A stretch of 64,000 bases of DNA from Flavobacterium pectinovorum (GCF_022802975.1 NZ_JAFEVZ010000001.1:186001-250000), one strand, 5' to 3'. Shown: positions 44,901-54,810, counted from the stretch's first letter. Notes: a model not told the origin generated them from the letters alone. Translations and numbers: made by a program.

Positions 44901-45507
44901 TGAAAAAGGTTTGCCTCAGATCTATAATGCAGCCGGAGATAAAGTAATTTTCAATCCGTACGATTTAGATGCCATTCATGATTATGGTTCAATTGTACCA
45001 ACGCACAGTGGATCTTTTCATACAGCGGTAAGCTACAAGAATTTCTCACTTTCGGCATTGTTTATTTATGAGTTAGGACATAAAATAAGAAATACATTTT
45101 TACCAATGTTAGAGAATGATTATAATGGTGCACTGGGTGGTTATGTAAGCAATATTACAACTGTAAATAAAAATATCGTAAACCGTTGGCAGCAGCCCGG
45201 AGACGAAGCTTTTACAAATATACCTCGTGCGGTATACGAATATGAAGCTGATTTTACTTCAGATTCCCGTGACATTTATCGTTATGCGAATATCAATATT
45301 CTGGATGCTTCGAATGTGAGATTAAGCAATATTTCGTTGGCGTACCAATTGCCAAAAGTGTTTATCGAAAAAGTAAAATTACAAGATGTGCGTTTCAATC
45401 TGAATGCAGAAAATGTCTACACTTTTGCCAAAAACAGAGACGCTAAATACCTTTTAAATGGTTATCAATCTCCAAGTTTAGTTTTTGGTGTAAACATTAA
45501 CTTCTAA
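41929..45507 (+). CDS. SusC/RagA TonB-linked outer membrane receptor with STN signalling domain
   Basis: 1192 residues. The N-terminal extension contains a helix/signal (LTTLLLLTTLSVMQAGVTYS), an STN/secretin-like domain (MTVGKAIEKLEYTSDYRFVY, then IETILNTIFKNSGTDFKV), a carboxypeptidase-like domain (GRVTDEKGMPLVGAAISDNG), a plug with DVESITVLKDAAASSIYGAR and ANGVVVITTKKAK, and a long barrel. The STN domain is the part that talks to FecR-type anti-sigma factors, here encoded just upstream. SusC forms the barrel of the SusCD uptake complex. The cargo is not identifiable from sequence. Confidence 0.94.
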   Translation: MKKLLNKIRFDKPFLKFDLKMKLTTLLLLTTLSVMQAGVTYSQKARLSFSASNMTVGKAIEKLEYTSDYRFVYNVRSVDLDRKIDVNLTNASIETILNTIFKNSGTDFKVSGSHIVLTPKKAPVEKPVAAVKEVLVQDFIVKGRVTDEKGMPLVGAAISDNGSGRGVQTDFNGDYQIITVNSETTLAFAYLGYVRQEIKVEGRSVINVVLKEDIQELGEVVLTTGYQNIKAEQSTGSFSNLKAKDFQEQRLSSLDKILEGRIVGYQDGKIRGTTTMNGLTTPLYVIDGFPIENTKFTPYFSIEENLPNLNLEDVESITVLKDAAASSIYGARAANGVVVITTKKAKAGKTNISFSSNLTITPYRNYTGNLTSSADIIDLEKGWAAKNPNLQGANSAVYAKSLLNNAVFTSLGMQAQLNGYAGNISQTEANNRLNALAGQGYKYYDDIARYAKRSQFMTQYNVSLGKASETNSFNASLTYKDNKLEDKYSDNKSIGLNLKNSTEITSWLTLDLGTYINYGKSNTQTYNAFVPGFKTQMYSQLVNNDGSNFISTAASRFNNFTLQSMQTYGLYNMDITPMEEFGRNINEGQNFLNRTFAKFNVKFSKALTYNAMFQYEYGVDRGSLIREKESFDVRSTVNGLATIANNKAVYNLPYGDILKETNQFSNAYNFRQQLNFDQTFNKVHDVTAIAGMEIRHAKVEYGDNTRYGWDEQTLSFTPVNQADLLKVYGSVFGGSMRVNDFAGDRELVNRYVSFYGTGGYTYDRKYSVTGSLRWDRSNLWGTDNKYQNKPTWSTGAAWNIDKESFFAVEWINALKLRASYGIGGNVAKDSAPYLTAGYYANPNVGGNQGYINSRPNPELSWEKTTTTNIGLDFSFFSNRLSGTFDLYNKKGQDLLANSNGIPTEGFGYDTNKINNGEMTNKGIETSLRGTIIKTPSFSWDASVLYAYNKNKVDFVKVEAPAAYLLLDVPYAYPRVGNDYNTIYGYAWAGLSEKGLPQIYNAAGDKVIFNPYDLDAIHDYGSIVPTHSGSFHTAVSYKNFSLSALFIYELGHKIRNTFLPMLENDYNGALGGYVSNITTVNKNIVNRWQQPGDEAFTNIPRAVYEYEADFTSDSRDIYRYANINILDASNVRLSNISLAYQLPKVFIEKVKLQDVRFNLNAENVYTFAKNRDAKYLLNGYQSPSLVFGVNINF

Positions 45508-45521
45508 TTTAAAAAGACTAC

Positions 45522-46931
45522 ATGATGAAAAATATATATAAAAAGATACTGTGCATTTTTGCATTAGGATTGGTTTTAGCCTCTTGCGAAAGTTATCTGG
45601 ATGATGCACCAAAAGGCTCTAAAATCCCAACGACACTATCAGATTACGAAGCTTTTATTCGTGATGAATATGCTAATCAAAGCGTAAATGTTGCACAAGC
45701 ATTAAACCTGATGAACGATAAGTTTATAGATATAGCTACTCTTGGAGCTGAGCGTTTGACAAAGGCAAATTACATGTGGGATGAAACGGCAGATCGTATC
45801 CAGTTAAATCAAGAAGATGAAAGCACCTATTATATGCAATATAAAGGAATTTCAACCTTCAATTTAATTATTGCCAATGCTTTAACAACAACTGAGGCGA
45901 CTGAGGAAGAAAAAAGAGCCGTTTGGGCGCAGGCAAAAATTTTGCGTGCCATGTCCTATTATAATCTGGTTAATTTTTATGCAGATACCTATTTGGCTTC
46001 AACAGCAGGTACAAAATTATCCGTGCCTTTAATTACAAGTGCTGATATCAATGCACCAAGTAGACAAGTAACCATTCAGGAACTGTATGATTTTATTTCG
46101 AACGATGTAAAAGAAGCCTTGCCTTACCTGCCAAAAGTAGGCCAAACAGCATTGCATCCTACTTTAGGAGCTGGGTATGCTTTTTATTCTCGCGTGTATC
46201 TGCAAATGAGTAATTATACAGAAGCCTTGAAGTACGCTGATCTGGCTTTGGCCGAAAATAATAAACTATACGATTGGAATGCTTATTATATTGCGAATAA
46301 AGCTGTAATTGATATTCCAAATGATTATACGAATACACCCTCTCCAATGGGATATAATTATGTTGAAAATTACACGTTTCGCCATGGTGAAAGAACTTAT
46401 TTATCTGTAGAATATAGTATTCCGGTAGAGCGTGCGCAACGTTTTGAAACTGGCGATGTCCGTTTTAGATCACGTTGGGAACTCAGAACTGTTGGTGCAG
46501 ATACGTACTACAGAAGAACTTTGTCGGGAATGTTTAATTACGGCGGAATCACAACTGTTGAAGTATATCTGATTAAAGCAGAATGTCTGGCCCGTGCCAA
46601 TCAAATCAGTGAGGCGTTGGATGTTTTAAATACAGTGCGAAAAACACGTATTCAGCCATCGTCTTATCAGGATATTGTAACTACAGATAAAACAACTGCT
46701 CTAAACGCTATTTTTAGAACTAAAAATAACGAACTTATTTTAACGATTATTCCTTTTGCAGATGCCCGCCGTTTAAACGCAGAGGGCACTTATAAAGTGA
46801 GTTTTTCAAAAGTAAATGCAGGAACAACTTACACTTTATCATCAACGTCTCATTTATGGACGATGCCTTTCCCACAGGGGGCAACAAGAAATCCGGGTAA
46901 CGGAACGATTACTCAAAACGTACCAAAATAA
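45522..46931 (+). CDS. SusD/RagB family surface lipoprotein
   Basis: 469 residues with lipobox LASC (MMKNIYKKILCIFALGLVLA then SC) and SusD features: the helical TPR scaffold (RAVWAQAKILRAMSYYNLVN) and the C-terminal VYLIKAECLARANQISEALD ... DVLNTVRKTRI. It forms the lid over the SusC barrel encoded 14 bp upstream. Confidence 0.93.
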   Translation: MMKNIYKKILCIFALGLVLASCESYLDDAPKGSKIPTTLSDYEAFIRDEYANQSVNVAQALNLMNDKFIDIATLGAERLTKANYMWDETADRIQLNQEDESTYYMQYKGISTFNLIIANALTTTEATEEEKRAVWAQAKILRAMSYYNLVNFYADTYLASTAGTKLSVPLITSADINAPSRQVTIQELYDFISNDVKEALPYLPKVGQTALHPTLGAGYAFYSRVYLQMSNYTEALKYADLALAENNKLYDWNAYYIANKAVIDIPNDYTNTPSPMGYNYVENYTFRHGERTYLSVEYSIPVERAQRFETGDVRFRSRWELRTVGADTYYRRTLSGMFNYGGITTVEVYLIKAECLARANQISEALDVLNTVRKTRIQPSSYQDIVTTDKTTALNAIFRTKNNELILTIIPFADARRLNAEGTYKVSFSKVNAGTTYTLSSTSHLWTMPFPQGATRNPGNGTITQNVPK

Positions 46932-46999
46932 TAAAAATCCCAAAGCTTCCTGAGTAGGTATTCCGAAAGGGGAGCTTCTTATAAAATATCAATCAAAAA

Positions 47000-48193
47000 A
47001 TGAACACAATTAAATACAAATTATACGGATTGTGTATAGGTTTATCAATGCTCTCATTTAGCAACCATGCACAAACTAAAAAAACACCTCCTGCATCATA
47101 TACTTTGCAGGGAACTATAAAAGGTCTTGAAGATGGAACAGTAATAAAAATGGTTCCGGGAGCAACACATTCTTCTGAACCGGCAGTTGCAGAAACAACG
47201 CTTAAAGATGGGCAATTTACTTTTACAGGAAAGTTAAAAGAGCCTCGTTTCTTTTATGTAGTGTTTGGAAAAGACAAAGGATTTATTCCGGTTTTAGTTG
47301 AAAATTCTAAAATAAAACTAACAGCTGATGCAGAAGTTTCTAAAAAAGAAGATCAAAGAATCGACTTTAAAAATGAAGTAATTGTGGGATCAAAAGCCAA
47401 TGATTATTTTAAAAAAGAAACGGCTTTTAGAGCTGATCTTGAAAAGGATTACGTAGAATATCATAAAGGAAGTGAGGAAGTTACAAATGCTTATGGTAAA
47501 GCCAGAACTTCAGGAAATAAAAAATTGATGGATTCTATTGGAAATTCTCCGGAATGGAAAGCGTTTGAAGCCAAAGAAAAAGCTTTTTTTGCTAAAGTAC
47601 AATCGAGTTCAGAGAATTTGATCGCTAAACACAAAGCAAATTGGTGGGGACCTTTTTTCATGATGACGCAATACAGTTATCTAACACCAGAACAAAAGCC
47701 GGTTTTTGCACAATTTTCTGAAACAGCTAAAAAAAGTTACTACGGACAATTAGTAGATAAAGAGATAAATCCGAAGTCATTAGTAGGAACAAGTGTTGCT
47801 AATTTTGAATTGAAAGATAAAGACGGAAAAGCATACAATGTTAAAGAAATTGTTGCCGGAAAAAAATACATTTTAATTGATTTTTGGGCATCATGGTGCG
47901 CACCTTGCCGTAAAGAAATCCCCAATTTAAAAACGGCTTATTCTGCCTATTCAGATAAAGGATTTGAGATTTTAAGCATTTCAATCGATAAAGATGAAAA
48001 AGCGTGGCAAAAAGCATTAGGTCAGGAAAATATGCAGTGGTACAATCTTTTGGACGACAATAAAGTGAGTAATGTTTTTAATGTAAAAACAATTCCGGCA
48101 ACTTATTTAGTAGATAGCAAAGGTGTTATCATCAGTGATAACTTAAGAGGTGCAGCATTGGAAGAAAAATTAAAAGAACTTTTGAAATCTTAA
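47000..48193 (+). CDS. TlpA-like thiol-disulfide oxidoreductase with DUF4369 domain (1)
   Basis: 397 residues: signal peptide (cleaved near NHAQ), DUF4369-type beta domain (~34-130, SYTLQGTIKGLEDGTVIKMV), a helical linker, then an AhpC/TSA-like thioredoxin fold with active site WASWCAPCRKEIPN and the cis-proline loop VKTIPATYLVDSKG. Periplasmic reductant. Follows susD, and a similar paralog follows it. Confidence 0.9.
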   Translation: MNTIKYKLYGLCIGLSMLSFSNHAQTKKTPPASYTLQGTIKGLEDGTVIKMVPGATHSSEPAVAETTLKDGQFTFTGKLKEPRFFYVVFGKDKGFIPVLVENSKIKLTADAEVSKKEDQRIDFKNEVIVGSKANDYFKKETAFRADLEKDYVEYHKGSEEVTNAYGKARTSGNKKLMDSIGNSPEWKAFEAKEKAFFAKVQSSSENLIAKHKANWWGPFFMMTQYSYLTPEQKPVFAQFSETAKKSYYGQLVDKEINPKSLVGTSVANFELKDKDGKAYNVKEIVAGKKYILIDFWASWCAPCRKEIPNLKTAYSAYSDKGFEILSISIDKDEKAWQKALGQENMQWYNLLDDNKVSNVFNVKTIPATYLVDSKGVIISDNLRGAALEEKLKELLKS

Positions 48194-48311
48194 TCTGGTT
48201 TTTAATTTTTTTTAAATCAGCCACATATTGAAAGATTAAAAAATCTGCTGAATCTCCTAAATCTGCGAGAAAAAATAAACAAAAAGCATTTACAAATAAA
48301 AAAATATCAAC

Positions 48312-49445
48312 ATGAAAAGTATAATCTCAAAATCAGGTTTATTAGCGTTGGCGCTGGTAACTGCAATTACTTCCTGCTCTAAAAAAGAAGAAGGTTTTAC
48401 CATTAACGGAAATATTCCGGGACAAAAAGACGGAATGGTTTATTTAGAGTTCCAGGATGGGGATCAAACCGTAGTTAAGGATTCTGCCAAAATCGTTGAC
48501 GGTAAATTTAGTTTTACAGGAAAAGTGGAAGAGCCTTTGAGATACAGCATTAAGTTAAAAGGTCAGGAATACGGAAAAGCCTTTGTTTTGGCTAATGAAA
48601 CTATTGGATTTACAGCTCATAAAGACACTATTTACAATGCAAAATTGTCCGGAGCAATTCAGGATTCTATTTATTCTTCGTATTACAAAAACGAGTTTAA
48701 AAAGATTCAAAATGTTGCGGGACCACTTTATAAGTTATCTGATTCCTTAAGCCAAAACGGAAAAGTAAAACTTACCGCAGAGCAGCAGGCGATGATGGAT
48801 AAAAAATGGAAAGATTTGCAGACTCAGGCAGATAACCTGACATTTACATTTATCAAATCACATAAAGATCAGGTTGCAGGCGCATTGGTTTTAGATGACC
48901 GTTTGGTAACGTACGGAACACCGGAACAGGTAAAAGAATATTTTGCTGTTTTAAGTCCGGAAATCCAAAAATCATTTTTTGGTAAAAAGATAAAAGAAGG
49001 AATCGAACTGAATAATAAAACGGCTATAGGTGTTGCAGCTCCACAATTTTCTCAAACGGATGTAAACGGAAAAATCGTAAAATTATCTGATTACAAAGGA
49101 AAATATGTATTAGTAGATTTTTGGGCTAGCTGGTGCGGTCCATGCCGAAAAGAAAATCCAAATGTGGTTTTGGCATACAAAACATACCATGATAAAGGAT
49201 TTGATGTGTTGGGAGTTTCATTAGATGATAAAAAGAACCTTTGGGAAAAAGCAATCGAAAAAGATGGTTTAACCTGGACACATGTTTCAGATCTTAAAGG
49301 CTGGAAAAATGAAGCGGCTGTTTTGTATGGTGTAAAATTAGTACCAACGAATTATCTTGTTGGTCCTGATGGAAAAATCGTAGCTAAAAACCTTAGAGAA
49401 GCTGAACTTCAGTCAAAACTGAAAGAAATTTTCAGTAAATCATAA
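48312..49445 (+). CDS. TlpA-like thiol-disulfide oxidoreductase with DUF4369 domain (2)
   Basis: 377 residues. Lipobox TSCS (MKSIISKSGLLALALVTAIT then SC), DUF4369 domain (FTINGNIPGQKDGMVYLEFQ), then a thioredoxin fold with active site WASWCGPCRKENPN and VKLVPTNYLVGPDG. Differs from its neighbour in being a lipoprotein and in the CGPC active site. The 118-bp gap before it holds a dispersed AATCTGCTGAATC-type repeat. Confidence 0.9.
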   Translation: MKSIISKSGLLALALVTAITSCSKKEEGFTINGNIPGQKDGMVYLEFQDGDQTVVKDSAKIVDGKFSFTGKVEEPLRYSIKLKGQEYGKAFVLANETIGFTAHKDTIYNAKLSGAIQDSIYSSYYKNEFKKIQNVAGPLYKLSDSLSQNGKVKLTAEQQAMMDKKWKDLQTQADNLTFTFIKSHKDQVAGALVLDDRLVTYGTPEQVKEYFAVLSPEIQKSFFGKKIKEGIELNNKTAIGVAAPQFSQTDVNGKIVKLSDYKGKYVLVDFWASWCGPCRKENPNVVLAYKTYHDKGFDVLGVSLDDKKNLWEKAIEKDGLTWTHVSDLKGWKNEAAVLYGVKLVPTNYLVGPDGKIVAKNLREAELQSKLKEIFSKS

Positions 49446-49469
49446 ATTGACTTATAATTCAAAAAAATT

Positions 49470-49605
49470 AAACACATAGAAACATAGATTTATTTCTTTT
49501 CAAAAAGAATATAAAAGAGAAATACATTTCTCAAACATAACTATGTTTTTTTTGAATAAGTGAAACGTCTTTTCACGGTTACAAAAACGATGTTTCTATG
49601 TGTTT
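49470..49605. repeat. Inverted repeat between tlpA-like and M16 genes
   Basis: aaacacatagaaaca (49470-49484) pairs exactly with tgtttctatgtgttt (49591-49605). Related words (cacacaggcacatagattt) recur at 52604-52630, and aatctgctgaatct/gcgagaaaaaa recurs at 48240 and 52565, so these are dispersed intergenic repeats. Confidence 0.7.
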
Positions 49606-49654
49606 AAAACAAAATAACGAATTATAAATTTCTTCATAAAAATATCAAACACAA

Positions 49655-52444
49655 ATGAAAAAATACATCTTTCTGGGCTATTGCTCACTGGCATTCTGCA
49701 CGCTTGTTTCTGCACAAGGCAAATCGGATAATTTTAAGAAAATAAAAGAATTAGGCGGAATCGAAGAATATTTGTACCAGCCAAACGGAATGAATGTTTT
49801 GCTGTTACAAGACAATGCTTCGCCGGTAGCAACGGTACAAATCGTATATCGTGTAGGTTCTAAACATGAAGTATTAGGAAACACAGGATCAACACATCTT
49901 TTAGAGCATTTAATGTTTAAAGGAACGCCAACTTTTAACAAAAAGAATGGTAATACTATTACCGACGTTTTACAAAACACAGGAGCACAATTGAATGCTA
50001 CAACCTGGTACGACCGAACCAATTATTTTGAAACATTGCCAAGTGACAAAATTGGATTAGCATTGCAAATTGAAGCCGACAGAATGCGTAATTCTTTATT
50101 GACTAAAGAAGACAAGGATGCTGAAATGACTGTTGTGCGTAATGAATTTGAACGTGGCGAAAATGATCCAAACAGTTTACTGGATAAAGAAATATGGGCT
50201 TCGGCTTATATTGCGCATCCGTATCATCATTCAACAATCGGATGGAAATCGGACATTGAAAAAGCACCAATAGAGGTTTTGCGTAATTTCTACAATACGT
50301 ATTACTGGCCGGATAATGCGACTTTAACGATAATAGGTGATTTCAAAAAGGAAAATGTTTTTGAATTGATCGAAAAATATTTCGGTGGAATTACCAAAGC
50401 GCCTCACGCACTTCCACAGCCTTATACCGAAGAGCCACAGCAATACGGAGCACGTAAAATTGTGGTTTCGAAACCAGGAGAACTGGGTGTTGTAAATAAA
50501 GCGTATAAAATTCCGGGAGCTTTGCATAAAGATTTGCCTGCTTTGAACATTTTAGGTGAAATTATCGGTGCTGGCCCTTCGGCGATTTTAAACAAAACCT
50601 TTGTGGATACTGGTATGGGAATCTATGCCTATGCGAGTGCTACGAATTTTAAAGAAGTTGGTCTTTTTACGATCGGGGTTGGTTTTCCAACAACATCAAA
50701 ACACGAAGATATCGATGCTAAAATAAGTGAAGTAATAGCCAAAATTCAGAAAGATGGTGTAAGTCAGGATGAGGTAAATCGTGTGGTGGCCAAAATCAGT
50801 GCACAGACTATTTTAGCCCGTGATGGTTCAGGTGTTATCGCATCTGAATTAAACGAAGCTATTGCCTCAGGCGACTGGACAGACTTTGTAACGGGAGTTG
50901 ACCGATTGAAAAAAGTAACACCGGCGGATATTTTACGTGTAGCTCAGCAATATTTGGTTGAAGATCAAAGTACAACAGGCTATTTTATTCCGAAACAAAG
51001 TGGAACACAAGGTCAGGATGCGGCTCAGGCGAATAATTTCATGCCAGAAAACGGTCCTTTTTATTACAGACATCCGGAAGACGGACATTCGCATGAAGAA
51101 ACTTCTTCTGAAATTTCAATACAAAATAATAATCCGGCAGAAATTGCTTTAGACGCAAGTGTAATCGAAAAAACAGCTTCGGCTTTCAAAAGAGAAAAAG
51201 TGGCCGGAATTGATGTAGTTTCGGTAAAAACCTCGGCTAAAGATTTTGTGACTGTTGCAGCGAGTATTTCGTTAGGGAATTTCGTTAATGAGACTAAAAA
51301 CCCGATGGTTTCATCTTTGGCAGCTTCTATGTTGTCAAAAGGAACTACGCTGAATGATAAATTTAAATTCTCTGAAAAACTTCAAAAGTTAGGCGTGAAT
51401 TTAAATGTAAGCGCTTCAACGACCAAAATAAATATTGGTTTTAAATGTCTTAAAAAAGATTTAGATCAGGTAATTGCTTTATTGGCAGAAGAAATTCGCA
51501 ATCCTTTATTTGATACAAAAGAATTTGAAAATCTGAAACAGCAGTTTACAGGAAACGTTCAGCAAAATTTGAATGATCCGGGCGAAAGAGGTGATATTGC
51601 GCTTTCTCAGGCAATTTATCCAAAAGGAAATCCAAATTACAGTCTAAGTGTCGAAGAAGATTTAGCGAACATCAAAAATGCAACTTTAGAAGAAGTAAAG
51701 GCATTTCATAAAAAATATTTCGGTCCTGCTTCGATGCATTTGGTAATTGTTGGAGATACAGAAGGAGCCAATTTGAATGCTTCTTTGAAAAAATCATTCA
51801 AAAACTGGAATGGAGGTGTTTCAGAAATTTTAAAATTTGAAGATGCCGTAAAAACTGCATCAAAAACAGAAGTGATTACCATTGCTGAAAAACCAAGTGC
51901 CGAATTGTACATTGGACAATACACAGGTTTAAAAAGAGCCGATGCAGATTATATTCCGTTTTACATTGCAAATTATACCTTAGGAGCCGGTTTTGCAGGT
52001 CGCTTAATGCAGACAGTCCGTGATAATGATGGATTAACGTATAGTATTTCTTCAGGAATGGGAGGAAATATTACCACTGGAGGATATTGGATGGTGAATG
52101 CTTCTTTCAACCCGTCTTTATTTCAAAAAGGATTGGATGCGACTATGGTTCAGGTGAATAAATGGGTAAAAGATGGTATTACTGCAACAGAATTAGAAAA
52201 TAAGAAGACTAATTTAATCGGAAGTTTTAAAGTTGGAATGTCTACCACAAACGGAATGGCAAGAACTATTTTAGGCTTTGTTGAGAGAGGTTTAGAGCCA
52301 AATTACATCGATCAATATCCAAAAGATATTGAGAAAGTAACTTTGCAACAGGTGAATGATGCCATTAAAAAATACATTCAGTTAGATAAAATGATTATCA
52401 TTAAATCTGGTTCGCTGGATAAAGACGGTAATCCTTTGAAGTAA
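49655..52444 (+). CDS. M16 family zinc metallopeptidase (two-domain)
   Basis: 929 residues with a signal peptide (cleaved near VSAQ). The first half has the inverted zinc motif HxxEH in STHLLEHLMFKGT and the downstream glutamate in VRNEFERGENDPNSLLDKE. The second half has a weaker M16 domain without the motif, the usual inactive partner. It lies directly downstream of the SusCD and TlpA genes, so it may process imported peptides in the periplasm (inference). Confidence 0.93.
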   Translation: MKKYIFLGYCSLAFCTLVSAQGKSDNFKKIKELGGIEEYLYQPNGMNVLLLQDNASPVATVQIVYRVGSKHEVLGNTGSTHLLEHLMFKGTPTFNKKNGNTITDVLQNTGAQLNATTWYDRTNYFETLPSDKIGLALQIEADRMRNSLLTKEDKDAEMTVVRNEFERGENDPNSLLDKEIWASAYIAHPYHHSTIGWKSDIEKAPIEVLRNFYNTYYWPDNATLTIIGDFKKENVFELIEKYFGGITKAPHALPQPYTEEPQQYGARKIVVSKPGELGVVNKAYKIPGALHKDLPALNILGEIIGAGPSAILNKTFVDTGMGIYAYASATNFKEVGLFTIGVGFPTTSKHEDIDAKISEVIAKIQKDGVSQDEVNRVVAKISAQTILARDGSGVIASELNEAIASGDWTDFVTGVDRLKKVTPADILRVAQQYLVEDQSTTGYFIPKQSGTQGQDAAQANNFMPENGPFYYRHPEDGHSHEETSSEISIQNNNPAEIALDASVIEKTASAFKREKVAGIDVVSVKTSAKDFVTVAASISLGNFVNETKNPMVSSLAASMLSKGTTLNDKFKFSEKLQKLGVNLNVSASTTKINIGFKCLKKDLDQVIALLAEEIRNPLFDTKEFENLKQQFTGNVQQNLNDPGERGDIALSQAIYPKGNPNYSLSVEEDLANIKNATLEEVKAFHKKYFGPASMHLVIVGDTEGANLNASLKKSFKNWNGGVSEILKFEDAVKTASKTEVITIAEKPSAELYIGQYTGLKRADADYIPFYIANYTLGAGFAGRLMQTVRDNDGLTYSISSGMGGNITTGGYWMVNASFNPSLFQKGLDATMVQVNKWVKDGITATELENKKTNLIGSFKVGMSTTNGMARTILGFVERGLEPNYIDQYPKDIEKVTLQQVNDAIKKYIQLDKMIIIKSGSLDKDGNPLK

Positions 52445-52507
52445 TTTATACTTAGTCTTTCATTTTTACAAAATCATGGTTAGTTAATTATTTTGTTGAA
52501 AGGCCTA

Positions 52508-52538
52508 AAGAGCTGTTTTCGGACAGCTCTTTTTTTTA
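52508..52538 (+). terminator. Terminator after the M16 gene
   Basis: aagagctgt pairs with acagctctt, followed by a T-run. DsbD, 256 bp further on, therefore needs its own promoter. Confidence 0.85.
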
Positions 52539-52793
52539 AATAACACAGATAAAAGGTTAGTGAAAATCTGCTGAATCTGCTGAATCTGCGAGAAAAAAAA
52601 CAAACACACAGGCACATAGATTTAATTGTAAAAGAAGATCAATAATAAATTTGGATTTGCACACATAGCTATGTGAATTTAGGAAAATGAAATGCCTTTG
52701 AAGAATTTGAGAACTATGATCCTAGCTTGCACTGAGCGGAGTCGAAGTGTGTTTAAAAAAATATACGAATCGTATTAAAATATCAAAAAATCA
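52539..52793. other. Intergenic region upstream of dsbD, with dispersed repeat words
   Basis: The gap contains AATCTGCTGAATCTGCGAG and ACACATAG-type words shared with 48240 and 49470, the palindrome CACATAGCTATGTG (52664-52677), and CTGAGCGGAGTCGAAG (52733-52748) in common with 56812-56833. ATACGAATCGTAT lies ~18 bp before the dsbD ATG. I see no gene. Confidence 0.6.
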
Positions 52794-54797
52794 ATGAAAA
52801 ATAGCATCATAACCTTCATGCTGCTGCTTAGTGCGGGCATGTTTGGGCAAATGTACAATCCGGTAAAATGGAGTACGTCTGTAGAGAAAATCTCAGATAA
52901 GGAATATGTTTTAAAGGCTCAGGCCGTAATACAATCCGGCTGGCATTTATACGGACAATATATAGAAGAAGGAGGACCATCTAGAACTGCTTTTAGTTTT
53001 AAAAATCCAAAGAAAAATTTCGAATTAATCGGAAAAACTACCGAAGAAAAAGGGCATGAGGTTCAGGATAAAATTTTCGACATGAAAATTAAATATTTTG
53101 AAGACAAAGCGCTTTTTACACAAAAGATAAAATTTACTTCTGATGAGGTTTCCAATATCGCTGCCGAAGTTGAATTTATGGTCTGCGATGACAGCAACTG
53201 CCTGCCTCCGTCTTCGGAAGAATTAGCGTTTAAGATTCCGAATGTAACAAAATTGGCTGCAGCCGAAGAGTCTGCCGTAGTTAAAAATGATACTGCAGTT
53301 ACAGAAGATAAAACAATTGTCGAAGCAGAAAAAGCAGTTTCAAAAGCGGTTGCTGATCCGGTTAAAAAGCAGGAATCAAAAGGATTTTTAAGCATTTTTA
53401 TCATTGCTTTTTTATCTGGTTTTGCAGCTTTATTGACGCCTTGTGTTTTTCCGATGATCCCGATGACGGTAAGTTATTTTACCAAACAGAGTAAAACCAA
53501 AGCTGCCGGAATCAGAAATGCTTTGATTTACGGATTTTCAATCGTAATTATTTATGTTTTATTAGGTTCGATTGTAACTGCAATTTTTGGTGCCGATTCA
53601 TTGAATGCGCTTTCTACAAACGTTTGGTTCAACCTGATTTTCTTTGTTTTATTGGTGGTTTTTGCAATTTCATTTTTGGGTGCTTTCGAAATTATGCTGC
53701 CAAATGCGTTGGCAAACAAAGTCGATTCGCAGGCAGACAGGGGAGGATTGATCGGGATTTTCTTTATGGCTTTGGCGTTAGCGATTGTGTCATTCTCCTG
53801 TACAGGTCCAATTGTAGGGACGCTGTTGGTTGAAGCGGCTTCAAAGGGAGGAATCGCTCCAATTGTCGGGATGTTAGGATTCTCGATTGCCATTGCGCTT
53901 CCTTTTTCACTATTCGCTGCTTTTCCGGGCTGGCTGAATGCTTTGCCAAAGTCGGGCGGCTGGTTAAATACCGTAAAAGTGGTTTTAGGATTTTTAGAAT
54001 TGGCCCTGGCTTTTAAATTTTTATCTAATGCCGATTTGGTTTTACAATTGCACTGGCTGGAAAGAGAAGTTTTTCTTGCTATCTGGATTGCTGTTTTTGG
54101 CGTTTTGGCACTTTATTTATTCGGAAAAATTACGTTGCCGCACGATTCTCCGCTACAGCATATTTCAGTAGGAAGACTGAGTTTAGGATTAATCGTTTTA
54201 ACTTTTGTGATTTACCTGATTCCGGGACTTTGGGGAGCACCTTTGAAACTAATTAGCGGATTTCCTCCTGCCATGCATTACAGTGAATCACCAAACGGTA
54301 TTGGCGGTGGAAAGACAGAAACAGCCAGCAAAGAAACATTGCCTGAAGGAGCAGAATTTGGCCCGCACAATATCATTACGTTTCATGATTATGATACAGG
54401 AATGGAATTTGCCAAAAAAGCAGGAAAACCGGTTTTATTGGATTTTACAGGATATGCCTGCGTGAATTGCAGAAAAATGGAAGAGCTGGTTTGGTCTGAT
54501 TCAAAAGTTTTAGGGGTTTTAAAAAATGATATCGTGCTGATTTCATTGTATGTCGATGATAAAAAAGAATTGCCGGAAAGCGAGCAGTATGTTTCTGAAA
54601 CAACAGGAAAAAAAATCAAAACGATTGGTAATAAATGGAGTGATCTTCAAATTAAAACGTATAAAGCCAATGCACAGCCTTTTTATGTAATCGTAGATCA
54701 TAACAGTGCTAATCTTACTGAGCCTTCTGCTTACAATCCGGATATTGAGGAATATTACGGTTGGCTGCAGTCGGGAATTAAAAACTTTAAAAAGTAA
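52794..54797 (+). CDS. dsbD: DsbD-type thiol:disulfide interchange protein
   Basis: 667 residues: signal peptide (cleaved near FGQ), N-terminal periplasmic domain with the cysteine pair in VCDDSNCLPPS (~140), a central membrane domain with eight predicted helices including LLTPCVFPMIPMTVSYF and SFSCTGPIVGT, and a C-terminal thioredoxin domain with the CVNC active site (GYACVNCRKMEELV, ~555). It moves electrons from cytoplasmic thioredoxin to periplasmic partners, plausibly the two TlpA-like proteins upstream. Confidence 0.93.
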   Translation: MKNSIITFMLLLSAGMFGQMYNPVKWSTSVEKISDKEYVLKAQAVIQSGWHLYGQYIEEGGPSRTAFSFKNPKKNFELIGKTTEEKGHEVQDKIFDMKIKYFEDKALFTQKIKFTSDEVSNIAAEVEFMVCDDSNCLPPSSEELAFKIPNVTKLAAAEESAVVKNDTAVTEDKTIVEAEKAVSKAVADPVKKQESKGFLSIFIIAFLSGFAALLTPCVFPMIPMTVSYFTKQSKTKAAGIRNALIYGFSIVIIYVLLGSIVTAIFGADSLNALSTNVWFNLIFFVLLVVFAISFLGAFEIMLPNALANKVDSQADRGGLIGIFFMALALAIVSFSCTGPIVGTLLVEAASKGGIAPIVGMLGFSIAIALPFSLFAAFPGWLNALPKSGGWLNTVKVVLGFLELALAFKFLSNADLVLQLHWLEREVFLAIWIAVFGVLALYLFGKITLPHDSPLQHISVGRLSLGLIVLTFVIYLIPGLWGAPLKLISGFPPAMHYSESPNGIGGGKTETASKETLPEGAEFGPHNIITFHDYDTGMEFAKKAGKPVLLDFTGYACVNCRKMEELVWSDSKVLGVLKNDIVLISLYVDDKKELPESEQYVSETTGKKIKTIGNKWSDLQIKTYKANAQPFYVIVDHNSANLTEPSAYNPDIEEYYGWLQSGIKNFKK

Positions 54798-54810
54798 ATA
54801 TTTTTAAAAT

